17,873 nucleotides of DNA. Source: Nitratifractor sp. GTDB lineage: Bacteria; Campylobacterota; Campylobacteria; Campylobacterales; Sulfurovaceae. Position 1 is the first letter of the stretch, and each line of letters opens with the position of its first letter. The DNA lies in contig WFSU01000054.1 in the NCBI GenBank assembly GCA_015485845.1, forward strand, positions 1 to 17,873. Direction: 5' to 3'. The notes under the pieces are model-generated. The model saw only the letters and a list, made by a program, of their open reading frames with translations, had not been told where the DNA came from and did no database searches. A program made the position numbers and the translations under genes. Shown here one piece after another: positions 5,727 through 12,928 of the stretch.

Positions 5727-7205
5727 TTATTGCTTGTCTGCGGCGCGTTTCTTCTCGAGGAGATCGTAGCGCGGGAAGCCAAAGATGCTCTTGCGGAAGA
5801 CGACGATCTTCTTGGGGTCATCCACGGCGTACGCTTTGATCGTGATCGGCAGCGGGGTGTCTTTGGTCATATTTTTGACCAGGATATCTTTGGTCTGGAG
5901 GATGACGACTTTCTTCTTCTTTTTGCCCGCCCCGAGATGGAAAGCTTCTTTGGGGCGGATGATCGTGATCTTTTTGCCCATGTCCCCTTCGATCTCAAAG
6001 GCGTACTTGTGCGCTTTGCGGTCGGTGTTCTGGAAAAGGAAGATGTAGTCGTTCTGCACCTTGCCGTCATCGGTGATCTTGTAGAGTCGTGTTGATTTGT
6101 TGATGTTGAGGAGCATATTCTCTTTTTTAGTACCCATCATAAAGAGGGCGACCAACACCAGAGCAAGCGCCCCGAAATATGCGAGGACTTTGGGACGGGT
6201 ATAGCGCGTCTTGCCTGCCTGGTGGATCGTCTCATGCTCGCTCGACCAGCGGACGAGGCTCGGACGGTCGAACGCCGCCTGAACTGTGGTACAGGCATCG
6301 ACACACTCGAGGCAGTTGATGCACTCGAGCTGGAGACCCTTGCGGATGTCGATGTGGGTGGGGCAGACGGTCACACAACTCTCACACGCCACACACTCGG
6401 CGCCTGGATTGTCGGCAAGGAGATCTTTCTTCTTGTCGTATTGCTTGTGTCGATCGTTACCGTGACCGGTGTAAATCTCACCCCCGCGATGCGGATCATA
6501 GATCGCCATAATCGTATCGTCATCGTAGAGCACCGACTGGACACGGCTGTAGGGGCAGATGTAGACACAGAAATTCTCTTTGATAAACACGATGTCTGCG
6601 ATAAGGAATAGCGCCACACCAATGACAAATCCCAACATGACCGAGTGATCTGCCGGGTGCTGGATATACATCATAAACTCTTCGGGCGGGACGAAATACC
6701 ACATAAAGTCCGCTGCAGCGATCAGCGCCAGTACCGACCAGATCAGGATAGCGATCACTTTTTTCACCTGATTACCCGGCAGGCTCATGTCCGGCTCCTG
6801 CTGCTTGTTTTTGATCCGTTTGCGCAGTTTGAGGATCTTGGTTTCGATCAAGTCACGGTAAATCACCCGAAAGATCGTCTGAGGACACGCCCAGCCACAC
6901 CAGACCCGTCCGCCGACCGCCGTAATGGCAAAAATTCCGAGGAATCCCAACATCAAGATAAAGGGCATCAGGTAGAGTTCCTGCATGTCGAAGCGGGTAA
7001 AGAACAGGTGGAGTTGTTTGTGGTCAAAGTTCAGCAGGAAAAAATGGTTGCCATGGATCGTAATCCAGGGCAGCCCCAGGGCGATGATCGTCGCCGCAAC
7101 ATAAACCCAATACCGCTTGATGCGATAGGGGATCCATCCTTTGAGATACTCTTTTTTCCCTTTGGGCTTGGTCTGCCCTTCGGTGCTTGTCGTGGTAGTG
7201 GCCAT
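5727..7205 (-). CDS. ccoG: Cytochrome c oxidase accessory protein CcoG (FixG/RdxA)
   Basis: The protein has 492 residues and starts at an ATG preceded by AAAGGA. It is an inner-membrane polyferredoxin needed for copper handling during assembly of the cbb3-type cytochrome c oxidase. Membrane segments lie near 33-50, 78-97, 150-170, 188-208 and 339-357. The paired cysteines WC103-GWAC107 and C213-VYIC217 are those proposed to handle copper. Two classic 4Fe-4S motifs CX2CX2CX3C follow (Cys271/274/277/281 and 295/298/301/305). The remaining C-terminal part is the immunoglobulin-like FixG domain. Length is normal. It follows the recombinase-like gene by 21 bases on the same strand, which suggests one operon. 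The cco structural genes are not in the window. Confidence 0.96.
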   Translation of the reverse strand: MATTTTSTEGQTKPKGKKEYLKGWIPYRIKRYWVYVAATIIALGLPWITIHGNHFFLLNFDHKQLHLFFTRFDMQELYLMPFILMLGFLGIFAITAVGGRVWCGWACPQTIFRVIYRDLIETKILKLRKRIKNKQQEPDMSLPGNQVKKVIAILIWSVLALIAAADFMWYFVPPEEFMMYIQHPADHSVMLGFVIGVALFLIADIVFIKENFCVYICPYSRVQSVLYDDDTIMAIYDPHRGGEIYTGHGNDRHKQYDKKKDLLADNPGAECVACESCVTVCPTHIDIRKGLQLECINCLECVDACTTVQAAFDRPSLVRWSSEHETIHQAGKTRYTRPKVLAYFGALALVLVALFMMGTKKENMLLNINKSTRLYKITDDGKVQNDYIFLFQNTDRKAHKYAFEIEGDMGKKITIIRPKEAFHLGAGKKKKKVVILQTKDILVKNMTKDTPLPITIKAYAVDDPKKIVVFRKSIFGFPRYDLLEKKRAADKQ

Positions 7206-7226
7206 CGGTTTTCCTTTTGTGTGATA

Positions 7227-7880
7227 TCAGGGGTTGAGGGTGCAGATCATCTCCGGTACACCCTCCGGGTTGGGATGGTAGTGCGCTGTCAGCTTCTCCA
7301 TCCAGCTGTCATCCAGTATCTTCTTGAGTTGACGCGACTCGATGTAATCTTTGAGCGAACTGCGACTGACACCGAGATCCCGGGCGATTGCACTGACATT
7401 CGTCCCGGCCTTGAGCTGGGCGATAATCCGGTCGAGATAGCCGTCAAACTTGGAAGCCGAGCGGCTCCCCTTCGGGCGTCCTTTCTGACTGCGGCGCCCC
7501 TCCGGTATCGTCGGTTCATCGACGTGCATGATCAGCGGCAGGATTCGAGCCAGCGGCGTGTGGTCACCCACTTCCAGCTCGACCGACGCCAGATCAAGTG
7601 TCACGTCGCGGCTCAGCATGCAGTTGATCACCGTCAGGATCTCTTCCATCGTCCCGCCCAGCGTCTGGACTTCGTCGATGATGACACGATCTCCGGCCTC
7701 GAGCGAATGCAAAAAGCTGTCGAACTGCTCACGTTCGGTGAGTGGTTTTCCCTGCGAGCCAAACTCGATCATTTCCTGATCGGCCAGCATCTGCCGGGAT
7801 CGGAGATACCCCATCACGATCGCCCGCTGATGAAGGAGGGAGAGATCATCGGAAAATTGTCTCAGCAGAGTATAAACCAC
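7227..7880 (-). CDS. Degenerate serine-recombinase-like protein with C-terminal HTH, probable regulator
   Basis: The protein has 217 residues from a GTG at 7880 with AGGAG 6 bases upstream. An ATG at 7934 would add 18 residues but has no ribosome site, and the GTG start places the domain at the usual distance. Residues 1-100 follow the resolvase pattern (VYTLLRQFSDD in place of YxRVSTxxQ, then LEAGDRVIIDEVQTLGG). The expected catalytic serine position is occupied by Phe, and the arginine set looks eroded. Residues about 130-185 (RRSQKGRPKGSR, then LKAGTNVSAIARDLGVSRSSLKDYI) are the DNA-binding HTH of invertases. A non-catalytic DNA-binding protein is therefore likely. Being directly upstream of ccoG and next to palindromes at 7897-7958, it may regulate itself and ccoG; that is inference. 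Confidence 0.75.
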   Translation of the reverse strand: MVYTLLRQFSDDLSLLHQRAIVMGYLRSRQMLADQEMIEFGSQGKPLTEREQFDSFLHSLEAGDRVIIDEVQTLGGTMEEILTVINCMLSRDVTLDLASVELEVGDHTPLARILPLIMHVDEPTIPEGRRSQKGRPKGSRSASKFDGYLDRIIAQLKAGTNVSAIARDLGVSRSSLKDYIESRQLKKILDDSWMEKLTAHYHPNPEGVPEMICTLNP

Positions 7881-7896
7881 GCACGGCTCCTGAATG

Positions 7897-7912
7897 GTTA
7901 CGCAATAGTAAC
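7897..7912. promoter_or_regulatory. Inverted repeat GTTAC-N6-GTAAC
   Basis: Two 5-base complementary arms (7897-7901 and 7908-7912) lie 16 bases upstream of the GTG start of the recombinase-like gene. The position fits an operator or a leader hairpin. It is short, so chance is possible. Confidence 0.35.
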
Positions 7913-7917
7913 GACTT

Positions 7918-7958
7918 TTGATGTAAAAAATCATTAAAAGTATTTATTTTTACGTCAA
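7918..7958. promoter_or_regulatory. Long inverted repeat with 17-base spacer in the divergent intergenic region
   Basis: TTGATGTAAAAA at 7918-7929 is complementary at 11 of 12 positions to TTTTTACGTCAA at 7947-7958. The arms lie between the recombinase-like gene and moaC, and their centres are about 29 bases apart (close to three helical turns), which would suit binding by a dimer or tetramer. No regulator is assigned. Confidence 0.45.
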
Positions 7959-7995
7959 TTTTGTATTACCTATATGATTTTACCCGAGAATGTGT

Positions 7996-8001
7996 TAAAA
8001 T
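7996..8001 (+). promoter_or_regulatory. Possible -10 box for moaC
   Basis: TAAAAT lies in a short AT-rich stretch 60 bases before the moaC start. No clear -35 box is visible. Confidence 0.35.
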
Positions 8002-8061
8002 ACGCTCAAATATTCGGGGTGCATCTCTTCAGGTACCGTTGCCCCCACCAAAAGGACTCCT

Positions 8062-8532
8062 GTGAATCTCACCCACCTCGACGACCAGAACAAACCCAAA
8101 ATGGTCGATGTCTCCGACAAAAATGCTACTGAGCGCATCGCCACAGCCAGCGGTATCATCGCTGTCACTCCCGAGGCCTACGAAGCGGTCGTCGCCAACA
8201 CCGCCAAAAAAGGCCCCGTCCTTCAGACCGCCGTCATCGCCGCCATCCAGGGCGCCAAACATACTCCCGACCTGATCCCGATGTGCCACCCCCTGATGCT
8301 CACATCGGTCAAGACGGATGTGGAAGAGCTCCCCGATCTCCCCGGATTCCGCCTCACCGTCACGGCCAAACTTGTCGGCAAGACCGGCGTGGAGATGGAA
8401 GCCCTCACCGGAGTGAGCGTGGGACTGCTGACCATTTATGACATGCTCAAGGCGATCGACAAAGGGATGGTGATCCAACAAATCCAACTCGAATCCAAAA
8501 GCGGAGGAAAAAGCGGTGATTTTAGACGATAA
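8062..8532 (+). CDS. moaC: Cyclic pyranopterin monophosphate synthase MoaC
   Basis: The protein has 156 residues from a GTG preceded by AAAGGA. MoaC converts 3',8-cyclo-7,8-dihydro-GTP, made by MoaA, to cPMP in the first stage of molybdenum cofactor synthesis in the cytoplasm. Family landmarks are MVDVSDKNATERIATA, PMCHPLMLTSV with His76, KTGVEMEALTGVSVGLLTIYDM, and the catalytic pair Asp127 and Lys130 (Asp128 and Lys131 in E. coli). Length is typical. It overlaps the next gene by 17 bases, so the two are probably co-expressed. No other moa or moe gene is in the window. Confidence 0.97.
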   Translation: MNLTHLDDQNKPKMVDVSDKNATERIATASGIIAVTPEAYEAVVANTAKKGPVLQTAVIAAIQGAKHTPDLIPMCHPLMLTSVKTDVEELPDLPGFRLTVTAKLVGKTGVEMEALTGVSVGLLTIYDMLKAIDKGMVIQQIQLESKSGGKSGDFRR

Positions 8533-8785
8533 AACTCCAGAGAAACCCCAGATCGACTACCCCACCCAGTGGGGATTCAAACTCATCGGCCGGGACAAAG
8601 ACGCCTTGCACCGGGCGATCAAAGAGGTCATGGGGGACAAAGAACACCTCTGCCACCTCGGCAACACTTCCAAGACCGGTAAGTTTCACAGCTACAATAC
8701 CAGCTGCGTCGTCGACCATGAGGAGGAGCGCGACCGGATCTTCAAAGCGTTTCAGGATCACGACGATATTGAGATGGTCATCTGA
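8516..8785 (+). CDS. DUF493 (HP0495/YbeD-type) protein
   Basis: The protein has 89 residues from a GTG at 8516 with GGAGG 8 bases upstream, inside the 3' end of moaC. The sequence YPTQWGFKLIGRDKDAL, HLGNTSKTGKFHSYN and a C-terminal IEMVI match the small ferredoxin-like DUF493 family, known structurally from HP0495 and YbeD. Its role is not established; the fold is similar to regulatory ACT-like domains. Coupling to moaC is a context clue only. It converges on the GspI-like gene with 12 bases between and no hairpin. Confidence 0.88.
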   Translation: MILDDKTPEKPQIDYPTQWGFKLIGRDKDALHRAIKEVMGDKEHLCHLGNTSKTGKFHSYNTSCVVDHEEERDRIFKAFQDHDDIEMVI

Positions 8786-8797
8786 AGTGCCCTTGCC

Positions 8798-9178
8798 CTA
8801 AAATTTGATCCGATAATACCGGGCGGAATATTCACTCTTGAGCATGATGGCACGCACTTCCACCGGGATGGGAAGTTCACCGAGCTTGAGCGGTTCACTG
8901 ATATGGATTTTTCGTTTGATTTTTTTGAGCGCCTGTCGGGTCAGGTCTTTGTCTCCGTGCATGCGTTCGAGGACGGTGTAGGCATTCTTCTCCTCTTTGT
9001 TGTAGCGCATGATTTTGGGAACGAGGAAAAGGGTATTGGCCAGCTCAGCCTTGACCCGGCCGGAGATGTAGTGTGCGATCTGCTGATTTTGGGATTCGAT
9101 CTTGACGATCCCCATCACGACGATGCTGATGAGGGTGACTGAGACGAGAACTTCGAGGATCGTAAACGCGCGGCGCAT
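8798..9178 (-). CDS. GspI-like minor pseudopilin
   Basis: The protein has 126 residues. The N-terminus MRRAFTILEVLVSVTLIS is a type IV prepilin signal with predicted cleavage between Ala4 and Phe5 and Glu at +5 of the mature protein, followed by one hydrophobic helix. The C-terminal part (KSEYSARYYRIKF) resembles the closing strands of small pseudopilins. It is the last gene of the leftward gspG operon, and its ATG overlaps the preceding stop by one base. Position and size favour GspI, but minor pseudopilins are hard to tell apart by sequence. Confidence 0.75.
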   Translation of the reverse strand: MRRAFTILEVLVSVTLISIVVMGIVKIESQNQQIAHYISGRVKAELANTLFLVPKIMRYNKEEKNAYTVLERMHGDKDLTRQALKKIKRKIHISEPLKLGELPIPVEVRAIMLKSEYSARYYRIKF

Positions 9179-9720
9179 CAGAAAAACGTCCCCATCGAAT
9201 CGAGTTGGTTGCGGTAGTGCGTCCAGCGCTCCGTCGCTGCATCCAACCCATCAAACACTTCAATATTGCCGAAATAACTCGGCACGAAGTAGAATTTCCC
9301 TTCCGACTCCAGAATCATCTGCGAGGTACTGCCGTTGGCATAATAATGGAAGCGAAGGCAAATTTTTTTCTCTTTGACCCGTCCGAAATCGACCTCCTGA
9401 GGATTGCCGCCGTCATCGAGGACATAGGCTTTGATCGGTTTGAGCTGACTGGGGATTTCCTTCCGTTTGTCCCCCATACCGATCGTGCATTGGCGGCAAT
9501 GATCGAGACAGACCAACTGCGCATCACCGGGAGGGACGATCCCCGCTTTTTTGAGCTGTTGGATGCCCACTTTCTCTTTGGGCTTCGTGGCAAAGCTGAT
9601 CTGACTGAAGATCAGTGCCGCAAACAGCGAAGCGATCAGGATGACAATGATAAGTTCAATCAGGGAGAACCCCGGCATCCCGGAGGAGCGGGGCTGGAGG
9701 CGAGGGGTTATTTCTGGCAT
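9178..9720 (-). CDS. GspH-like minor pseudopilin with a cysteine cluster
   Basis: The protein has 180 residues from an ATG at 9720 that lies inside the end of gspG; an ATG at 9678 is closer to the prepilin motif, and neither has a good ribosome site, so translational coupling is likely. The cleavage motif is PG17-FSLIELIIVILIASL, with Glu22 at +5. The globular part holds CLDHCRQC (Cys71, 75, 78) and Cys121, which is unusual for a pseudopilin and could bind metal or form disulfides. GspH is favoured by position after gspG. Like the other pseudopilins it would be processed at the inner membrane and sit at the pseudopilus tip. Confidence 0.75.
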   Translation of the reverse strand: MPEITPRLQPRSSGMPGFSLIELIIVILIASLFAALIFSQISFATKPKEKVGIQQLKKAGIVPPGDAQLVCLDHCRQCTIGMGDKRKEIPSQLKPIKAYVLDDGGNPQEVDFGRVKEKKICLRFHYYANGSTSQMILESEGKFYFVPSYFGNIEVFDGLDAATERWTHYRNQLDSMGTFF

Positions 9721-10121
9721 TGGGAATAGCGGATATCTGCCGCTTCGGCTTCCCCACCTTCCCGGCGGTCGGCTCCGAGGCTGATCAGTTCAAACTTCGA
9801 ACCGTCCTGTACATAAACAAACGGAGTTTTCCAGGAATCCTTCGGGAGCTTTTCCAGATAGGGGTTGGTGGAGTAGTTGGGGTACTTGTCCGCATCGGGG
9901 TTGGCCAGCAGCGCCTGAAGCCCCTCTTCGGTCGCCGGGTACATGCCGTTGTCGAGTTTGAACATTTTGAGCGCCTGACCGATGCTGCTCATCTGCGAGC
10001 AGACCAGATCCCGCTTGGCTTTTTCCCCGGCGCCGATGAGGTTGGGGACGACAAAGGCGGCCAACAGACCCAGGATCAGGATCACCACGAGCAGTTCGAG
10101 CAAACTGAATGCTTTTTTCAT
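9708..10121 (-). CDS. gspG: Type II secretion major pseudopilin GspG
   Basis: The protein has 137 residues; its ATG is preceded by AAAGGA. The prepilin motif KKA4-FSLLELLVVILILGLLA is followed by GspG-specific segments: VPNLIGAGEKAKRD, DNGMYPATEEGLQALL, YLEKLPKDSWKTPFVYV and SLGADRREGGEAEAADI, the calcium-binding region of the family. It is the main subunit of the periplasmic pseudopilus that pushes substrates through the secretin. The residue before the cleavage site is Ala rather than the usual Gly. It is the first gene of the leftward operon, divergent from gspK. Confidence 0.97.
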   Translation of the reverse strand: MKKAFSLLELLVVILILGLLAAFVVPNLIGAGEKAKRDLVCSQMSSIGQALKMFKLDNGMYPATEEGLQALLANPDADKYPNYSTNPYLEKLPKDSWKTPFVYVQDGSKFELISLGADRREGGEAEAADIRYSQCQK

Positions 10122-10147
10122 TGTTTGGATTCCTTTAAAACAAATTG

Positions 10148-10155
10148 ACTATAAT
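10148..10155. promoter_or_regulatory. Overlapping divergent -10 boxes for the two gsp operons
   Basis: TATAAT at 10150-10155 (plus) overlaps TATAGT on the minus strand (10153-10148). The plus start point would fall near 10162, beyond the GTG at 10158, so gspK should begin at a later codon. Shared boxes would make the two operons compete or be co-regulated. Confidence 0.5.
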
Positions 10156-10190
10156 TAGTGGATTTAATTTTACTTGAATTGAGCTTTCAG

Positions 10191-11111
10191 ATGGTTAAAA
10201 CTATGCGCAGCGGCGTTACCCTTTTTATCACCCTTTCGATCATCGCTGCCATGCTGGCGCTGCTCGGCGTCGTGTTTAAGTATCTCGAAACCGCCCGCAG
10301 CGAAGCGGAGGTCAAAGCCTCGCTGATCCAGGGCAACCTCCTCTACGCCGATGCCCGGAGCGCCATCCGCCGTCTGCTCGGGAAAACTCCGAAAACTAGT
10401 ACCTACAAGAGTATCTATGATCTACCTTTGGTTATAGCATCACAAAACGGAGAATTTGGTGCGGTGATCGCTTGCGGCCCAATCGCCGACCGTCCCAACA
10501 TCGCCTGGATGGGCTACGACGGCGACCGCAACCATCAGGGACATTTCGAGATCGCCGAAAAGATCTTCGACAAACTGACCGACGATGCCAACCTGCGCAA
10601 TCCGGCCAGCCTGCACCAGAAAATCATCGATGCCTTGAAGCGCAAACGGATTATGCGCTTTAATATACTAAGTAATATTAATAAAAAAAAGGGTACAATC
10701 TCCCTACGTGAATTCCAGTCCATTCTGGACGAGTATCGGTACGAGGAGAACGATGACAAGGTCGATTCTGTCCCATGGCAGACCTACTTTGCCTTCGGAG
10801 AAGACTTGGGGGAAATCGACTCCAATTTCATCCGACCGGAAGTCCTTGCCGTTATTTTTGACATTGATTTGCGCCTGATCCAGGGGCAGGATGGGTTCGA
10901 GATGGGCGATTCACTCAAAAAGTTTCTTGAGGAAAACGGGCTCGACACGACGCTTTATGACCAGAAACCTCCGCAGGAGATTTTTGCGAAACAGGCGCCG
11001 ATCGATGCCATGGCGTGCACCGTCAATTACGGTTTTCGCGAGGGGCAATATGCCTTTCGTTTCGGCTATATCAAAAAAAGGGTCGTGAATTTTGAGTTTT
11101 TTGGACACTAA
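10191..11111 (+). CDS. gspK: Type II secretion pseudopilin GspK
   Basis: The protein has 306 residues from an ATG at 10191 preceded by GAG; an ATG at 10203 is also possible. The N-terminus MRSG-VTLFITLSIIAAMLALLG is a prepilin motif without Glu at +5, the hallmark of GspK. The large size and helical insert (ISLREFQSILDEYR) also fit GspK, which caps the GspH/I/J tip complex. It overlaps the next gene by 20 bases. Two stretches (about 10395-10460 and 10650-10700) are markedly AT-rich, with ATA and CTA codons and a run of eight A, unlike the rest of the gene. Confidence 0.8.
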   Translation: MVKTMRSGVTLFITLSIIAAMLALLGVVFKYLETARSEAEVKASLIQGNLLYADARSAIRRLLGKTPKTSTYKSIYDLPLVIASQNGEFGAVIACGPIADRPNIAWMGYDGDRNHQGHFEIAEKIFDKLTDDANLRNPASLHQKIIDALKRKRIMRFNILSNINKKKGTISLREFQSILDEYRYEENDDKVDSVPWQTYFAFGEDLGEIDSNFIRPEVLAVIFDIDLRLIQGQDGFEMGDSLKKFLEENGLDTTLYDQKPPQEIFAKQAPIDAMACTVNYGFREGQYAFRFGYIKKRVVNFEFFGH

Positions 11112-12027
11112 AAAAGTACCGTTGGTTCTGCTGCACCGCCACATCGCTGCACTACCCGAAGTGGCACGCTACGACCTCATGCTGACCCCTCAGTTTTACG
11201 TCATCAAGCGCGAAGCATTGCCCTTGAAGTACGCTTTTCAGGCCAAAAAACTCGCCCCATCCATCCTCGAAGAACTGACCGGTGAGGGGACGTTCAGTTA
11301 CGAAGCGTTCCAGGAGGGGGATACGTGGGTATTTATCGCGTATGATCTGCCGGCACTTGCTGACTTTCTGGAGACCAAAAAGGGCTCGATCGACCGGGTA
11401 CGTCATCTTTACTTTGCCGAACAGGCACGCGAACAATTTACCACCCCTGTGGCTCTCGATGAACGTGAGGCACTGACACTGGTCAACGACACCGTCACCG
11501 TCGTCCCGAAATCCCTCCTGCAAAGCGCGGCATCATTTTCTCCCTTCGATGAGACGTTTCGCCCGCAAAAACATTACGATCTCAAGCGGAGTTACAACAG
11601 TTTTCTCGACACCCGGTTGGCCGCCGCTCTGGCGATCCTCCTGGCGCTGCTCGGTCTCACGTACATCGCCGAGGGGTATCGCTACCATGCCGCAATCGCA
11701 ACCGCCGAGAGCCGACTCGATACCCTCCTTGATGCTAACCCCTCTTTGCGGGGAGCCTACGCCCGGAAGTCCATCCTCAAAAAATACACCGCTGTCAATA
11801 CGAGCCAACGGCGGATCCGTGATCGCATCAAGAGCGTGAGTCATTTGACCGGGAACGACACACAAATCAACGCTCTTTTCGTGGATACCAAAGGGTACCG
11901 AGTGACGCTGACTGTTCCCAACAAGCCCAAGACCGTCGCCACCCTCAAAAAACTGGCTGCTGCCGGAGGGCTGGAACACCTCAAGATCGCTGCCGGGAAA
12001 CTTGAGACATGGGGGTCATTTCAATGA
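11092..12027 (+). CDS. GspL-like inner-membrane platform protein
   Basis: The protein has 311 residues from a TTG at 11092 preceded by AAAGGG at 9 bases. A cytoplasmic part of about 170 residues, compatible with the shortened actin-like fold of GspL that docks the ATPase GspE, is followed by one membrane helix (175-194) and a periplasmic part of about 115 residues ending in a ferredoxin-like segment (YRVTLTVPNKPKTVATLKKLAAAGG). Topology, length and position between gspK and a GspM-like gene support the call; sequence identity alone would not. Confidence 0.68.
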   Translation: MSFLDTKKVPLVLLHRHIAALPEVARYDLMLTPQFYVIKREALPLKYAFQAKKLAPSILEELTGEGTFSYEAFQEGDTWVFIAYDLPALADFLETKKGSIDRVRHLYFAEQAREQFTTPVALDEREALTLVNDTVTVVPKSLLQSAASFSPFDETFRPQKHYDLKRSYNSFLDTRLAAALAILLALLGLTYIAEGYRYHAAIATAESRLDTLLDANPSLRGAYARKSILKKYTAVNTSQRRIRDRIKSVSHLTGNDTQINALFVDTKGYRVTLTVPNKPKTVATLKKLAAAGGLEHLKIAAGKLETWGSFQ

Positions 12028-12425
12028 TACGCAAATATCAGAATGAGGGGATCGTCCTCCTGGCCTTGCTCCTCTTAATCGGAGGGTTCCTGTATCAAAG
12101 AGGGATGGAGCGGAAACTGGACGTTTCACTGGAGCAGAGTAAAACCGCCGCCACAGAGATCACCCAGGCCAAGACACTTCAGAAGGTGTGGTCCACCAAA
12201 GGACTCAAGCAAAAAGTCACTGCACTGCGAGGAAGCGTCATTCCGAGTAAAGTCAAAACATTCAATCTTGCCAAGAATAAACTCAACGCCCATTTCTTCC
12301 AGTTGACCGGGAAAGAGCTTAACTCGGTTGCTACCCGGATCGCTTCTCTGCCCGTGCGCATTCAGGAGTTTGCCGTCACCCGCATGGGGACCCAATACGC
12401 ATTAAGGTGTTCGTGCACATGGTAA
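12024..12425 (+). CDS. GspM-like inner-membrane platform protein
   Basis: The protein has 133 residues from an ATG at 12024 that overlaps the previous stop in an ATGA junction; GGGG lies 8 bases upstream. A short cytoplasmic N-terminus is followed by a membrane helix (9-25), a charged, probably coiled-coil region, then a small globular part. This is the GspM layout, whose periplasmic domain pairs with GspL. No diagnostic motif is visible; the assignment rests on order and topology. Confidence 0.62.
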   Translation: MIRKYQNEGIVLLALLLLIGGFLYQRGMERKLDVSLEQSKTAATEITQAKTLQKVWSTKGLKQKVTALRGSVIPSKVKTFNLAKNKLNAHFFQLTGKELNSVATRIASLPVRIQEFAVTRMGTQYALRCSCTW

Positions 12426-12928
12426 AAAAAACAATCATATCTATCATTTTGATCCCATTTTTGATCCTGGCTTTCTCTCCCAAGAAAGAGTTGCTGTTTC
12501 TGCTCGAAAAACGTCTGGCCACCCAGGGAATCGTCCTGGCAGACGGGTATGTCGAAACGCATCCTTTCGGTTTGAGCATCGATCACCCGTCCCTTTATGT
12601 CAAAGGGATCAAAGTCGCCACCCTCCGCCATCTCTCCTTGTGGTCCGTGTTGTTTTACACAAAGGGGAGCGTCGAGGGGATCACGGTTGACCCCTCTCTC
12701 ACATCCTACCTCCCCGCCCACATTGCACACGCAACATTGGTGCACAGCATCATCGATCCCCTTCGGGCATCGCTGCGCGTAGACGATCCGGCTGTTCAGG
12801 GGACAGGGGCAATCCAGTTGAAAAAGCGAACCCTGTCGCTTCGCTTCACCAAACTGCCCAAAGGGATCTCCACCACCCGCTACCTAAAACACACCAAAGG
12901 AGGATGGATCTATGCACAACGATTCTGA
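12419..12928 (+). CDS. GspN-like periplasmic protein with N-terminal membrane anchor
   Basis: The protein has 169 residues from the ATG at 12419; a GTG at 12413 is closer to the ideal spacing from AAGG. One hydrophobic segment (residues about 4-19) is followed by a beta-rich domain (YVETHPFGLSIDHPSLYVKG, TVDPSL). Such AsmA/GspN-like beta folds occur as the N component in many T2SS loci. It sits between GspM-like and gspC genes with overlaps on both sides. The function of GspN is accessory and poorly known. Confidence 0.55.
   Translation: MVKKTIISIILIPFLILAFSPKKELLFLLEKRLATQGIVLADGYVETHPFGLSIDHPSLYVKGIKVATLRHLSLWSVLFYTKGSVEGITVDPSLTSYLPAHIAHATLVHSIIDPLRASLRVDDPAVQGTGAIQLKKRTLSLRFTKLPKGISTTRYLKHTKGGWIYAQRF

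Noticed and set aside
6645..7937. A 430-codon open frame on the plus strand across the start of ccoG and the recombinase-like gene
   Set aside because: It is antisense to two well-supported genes, and its protein has no coherent domain; a GC-rich background keeps the frame open.
7971..8061. Molybdenum cofactor riboswitch before moaC
   Set aside because: The leader is short and only a weak CCCGA/TCGGG pair (7983-7987, 8014-8018) spans the presumed -10 box; no Moco-type fold was found.
10680..10692. Programmed frameshift at the A run in gspK
   Set aside because: The reading frame is continuous on both sides and the alternative frames do not lead to a plausible product.
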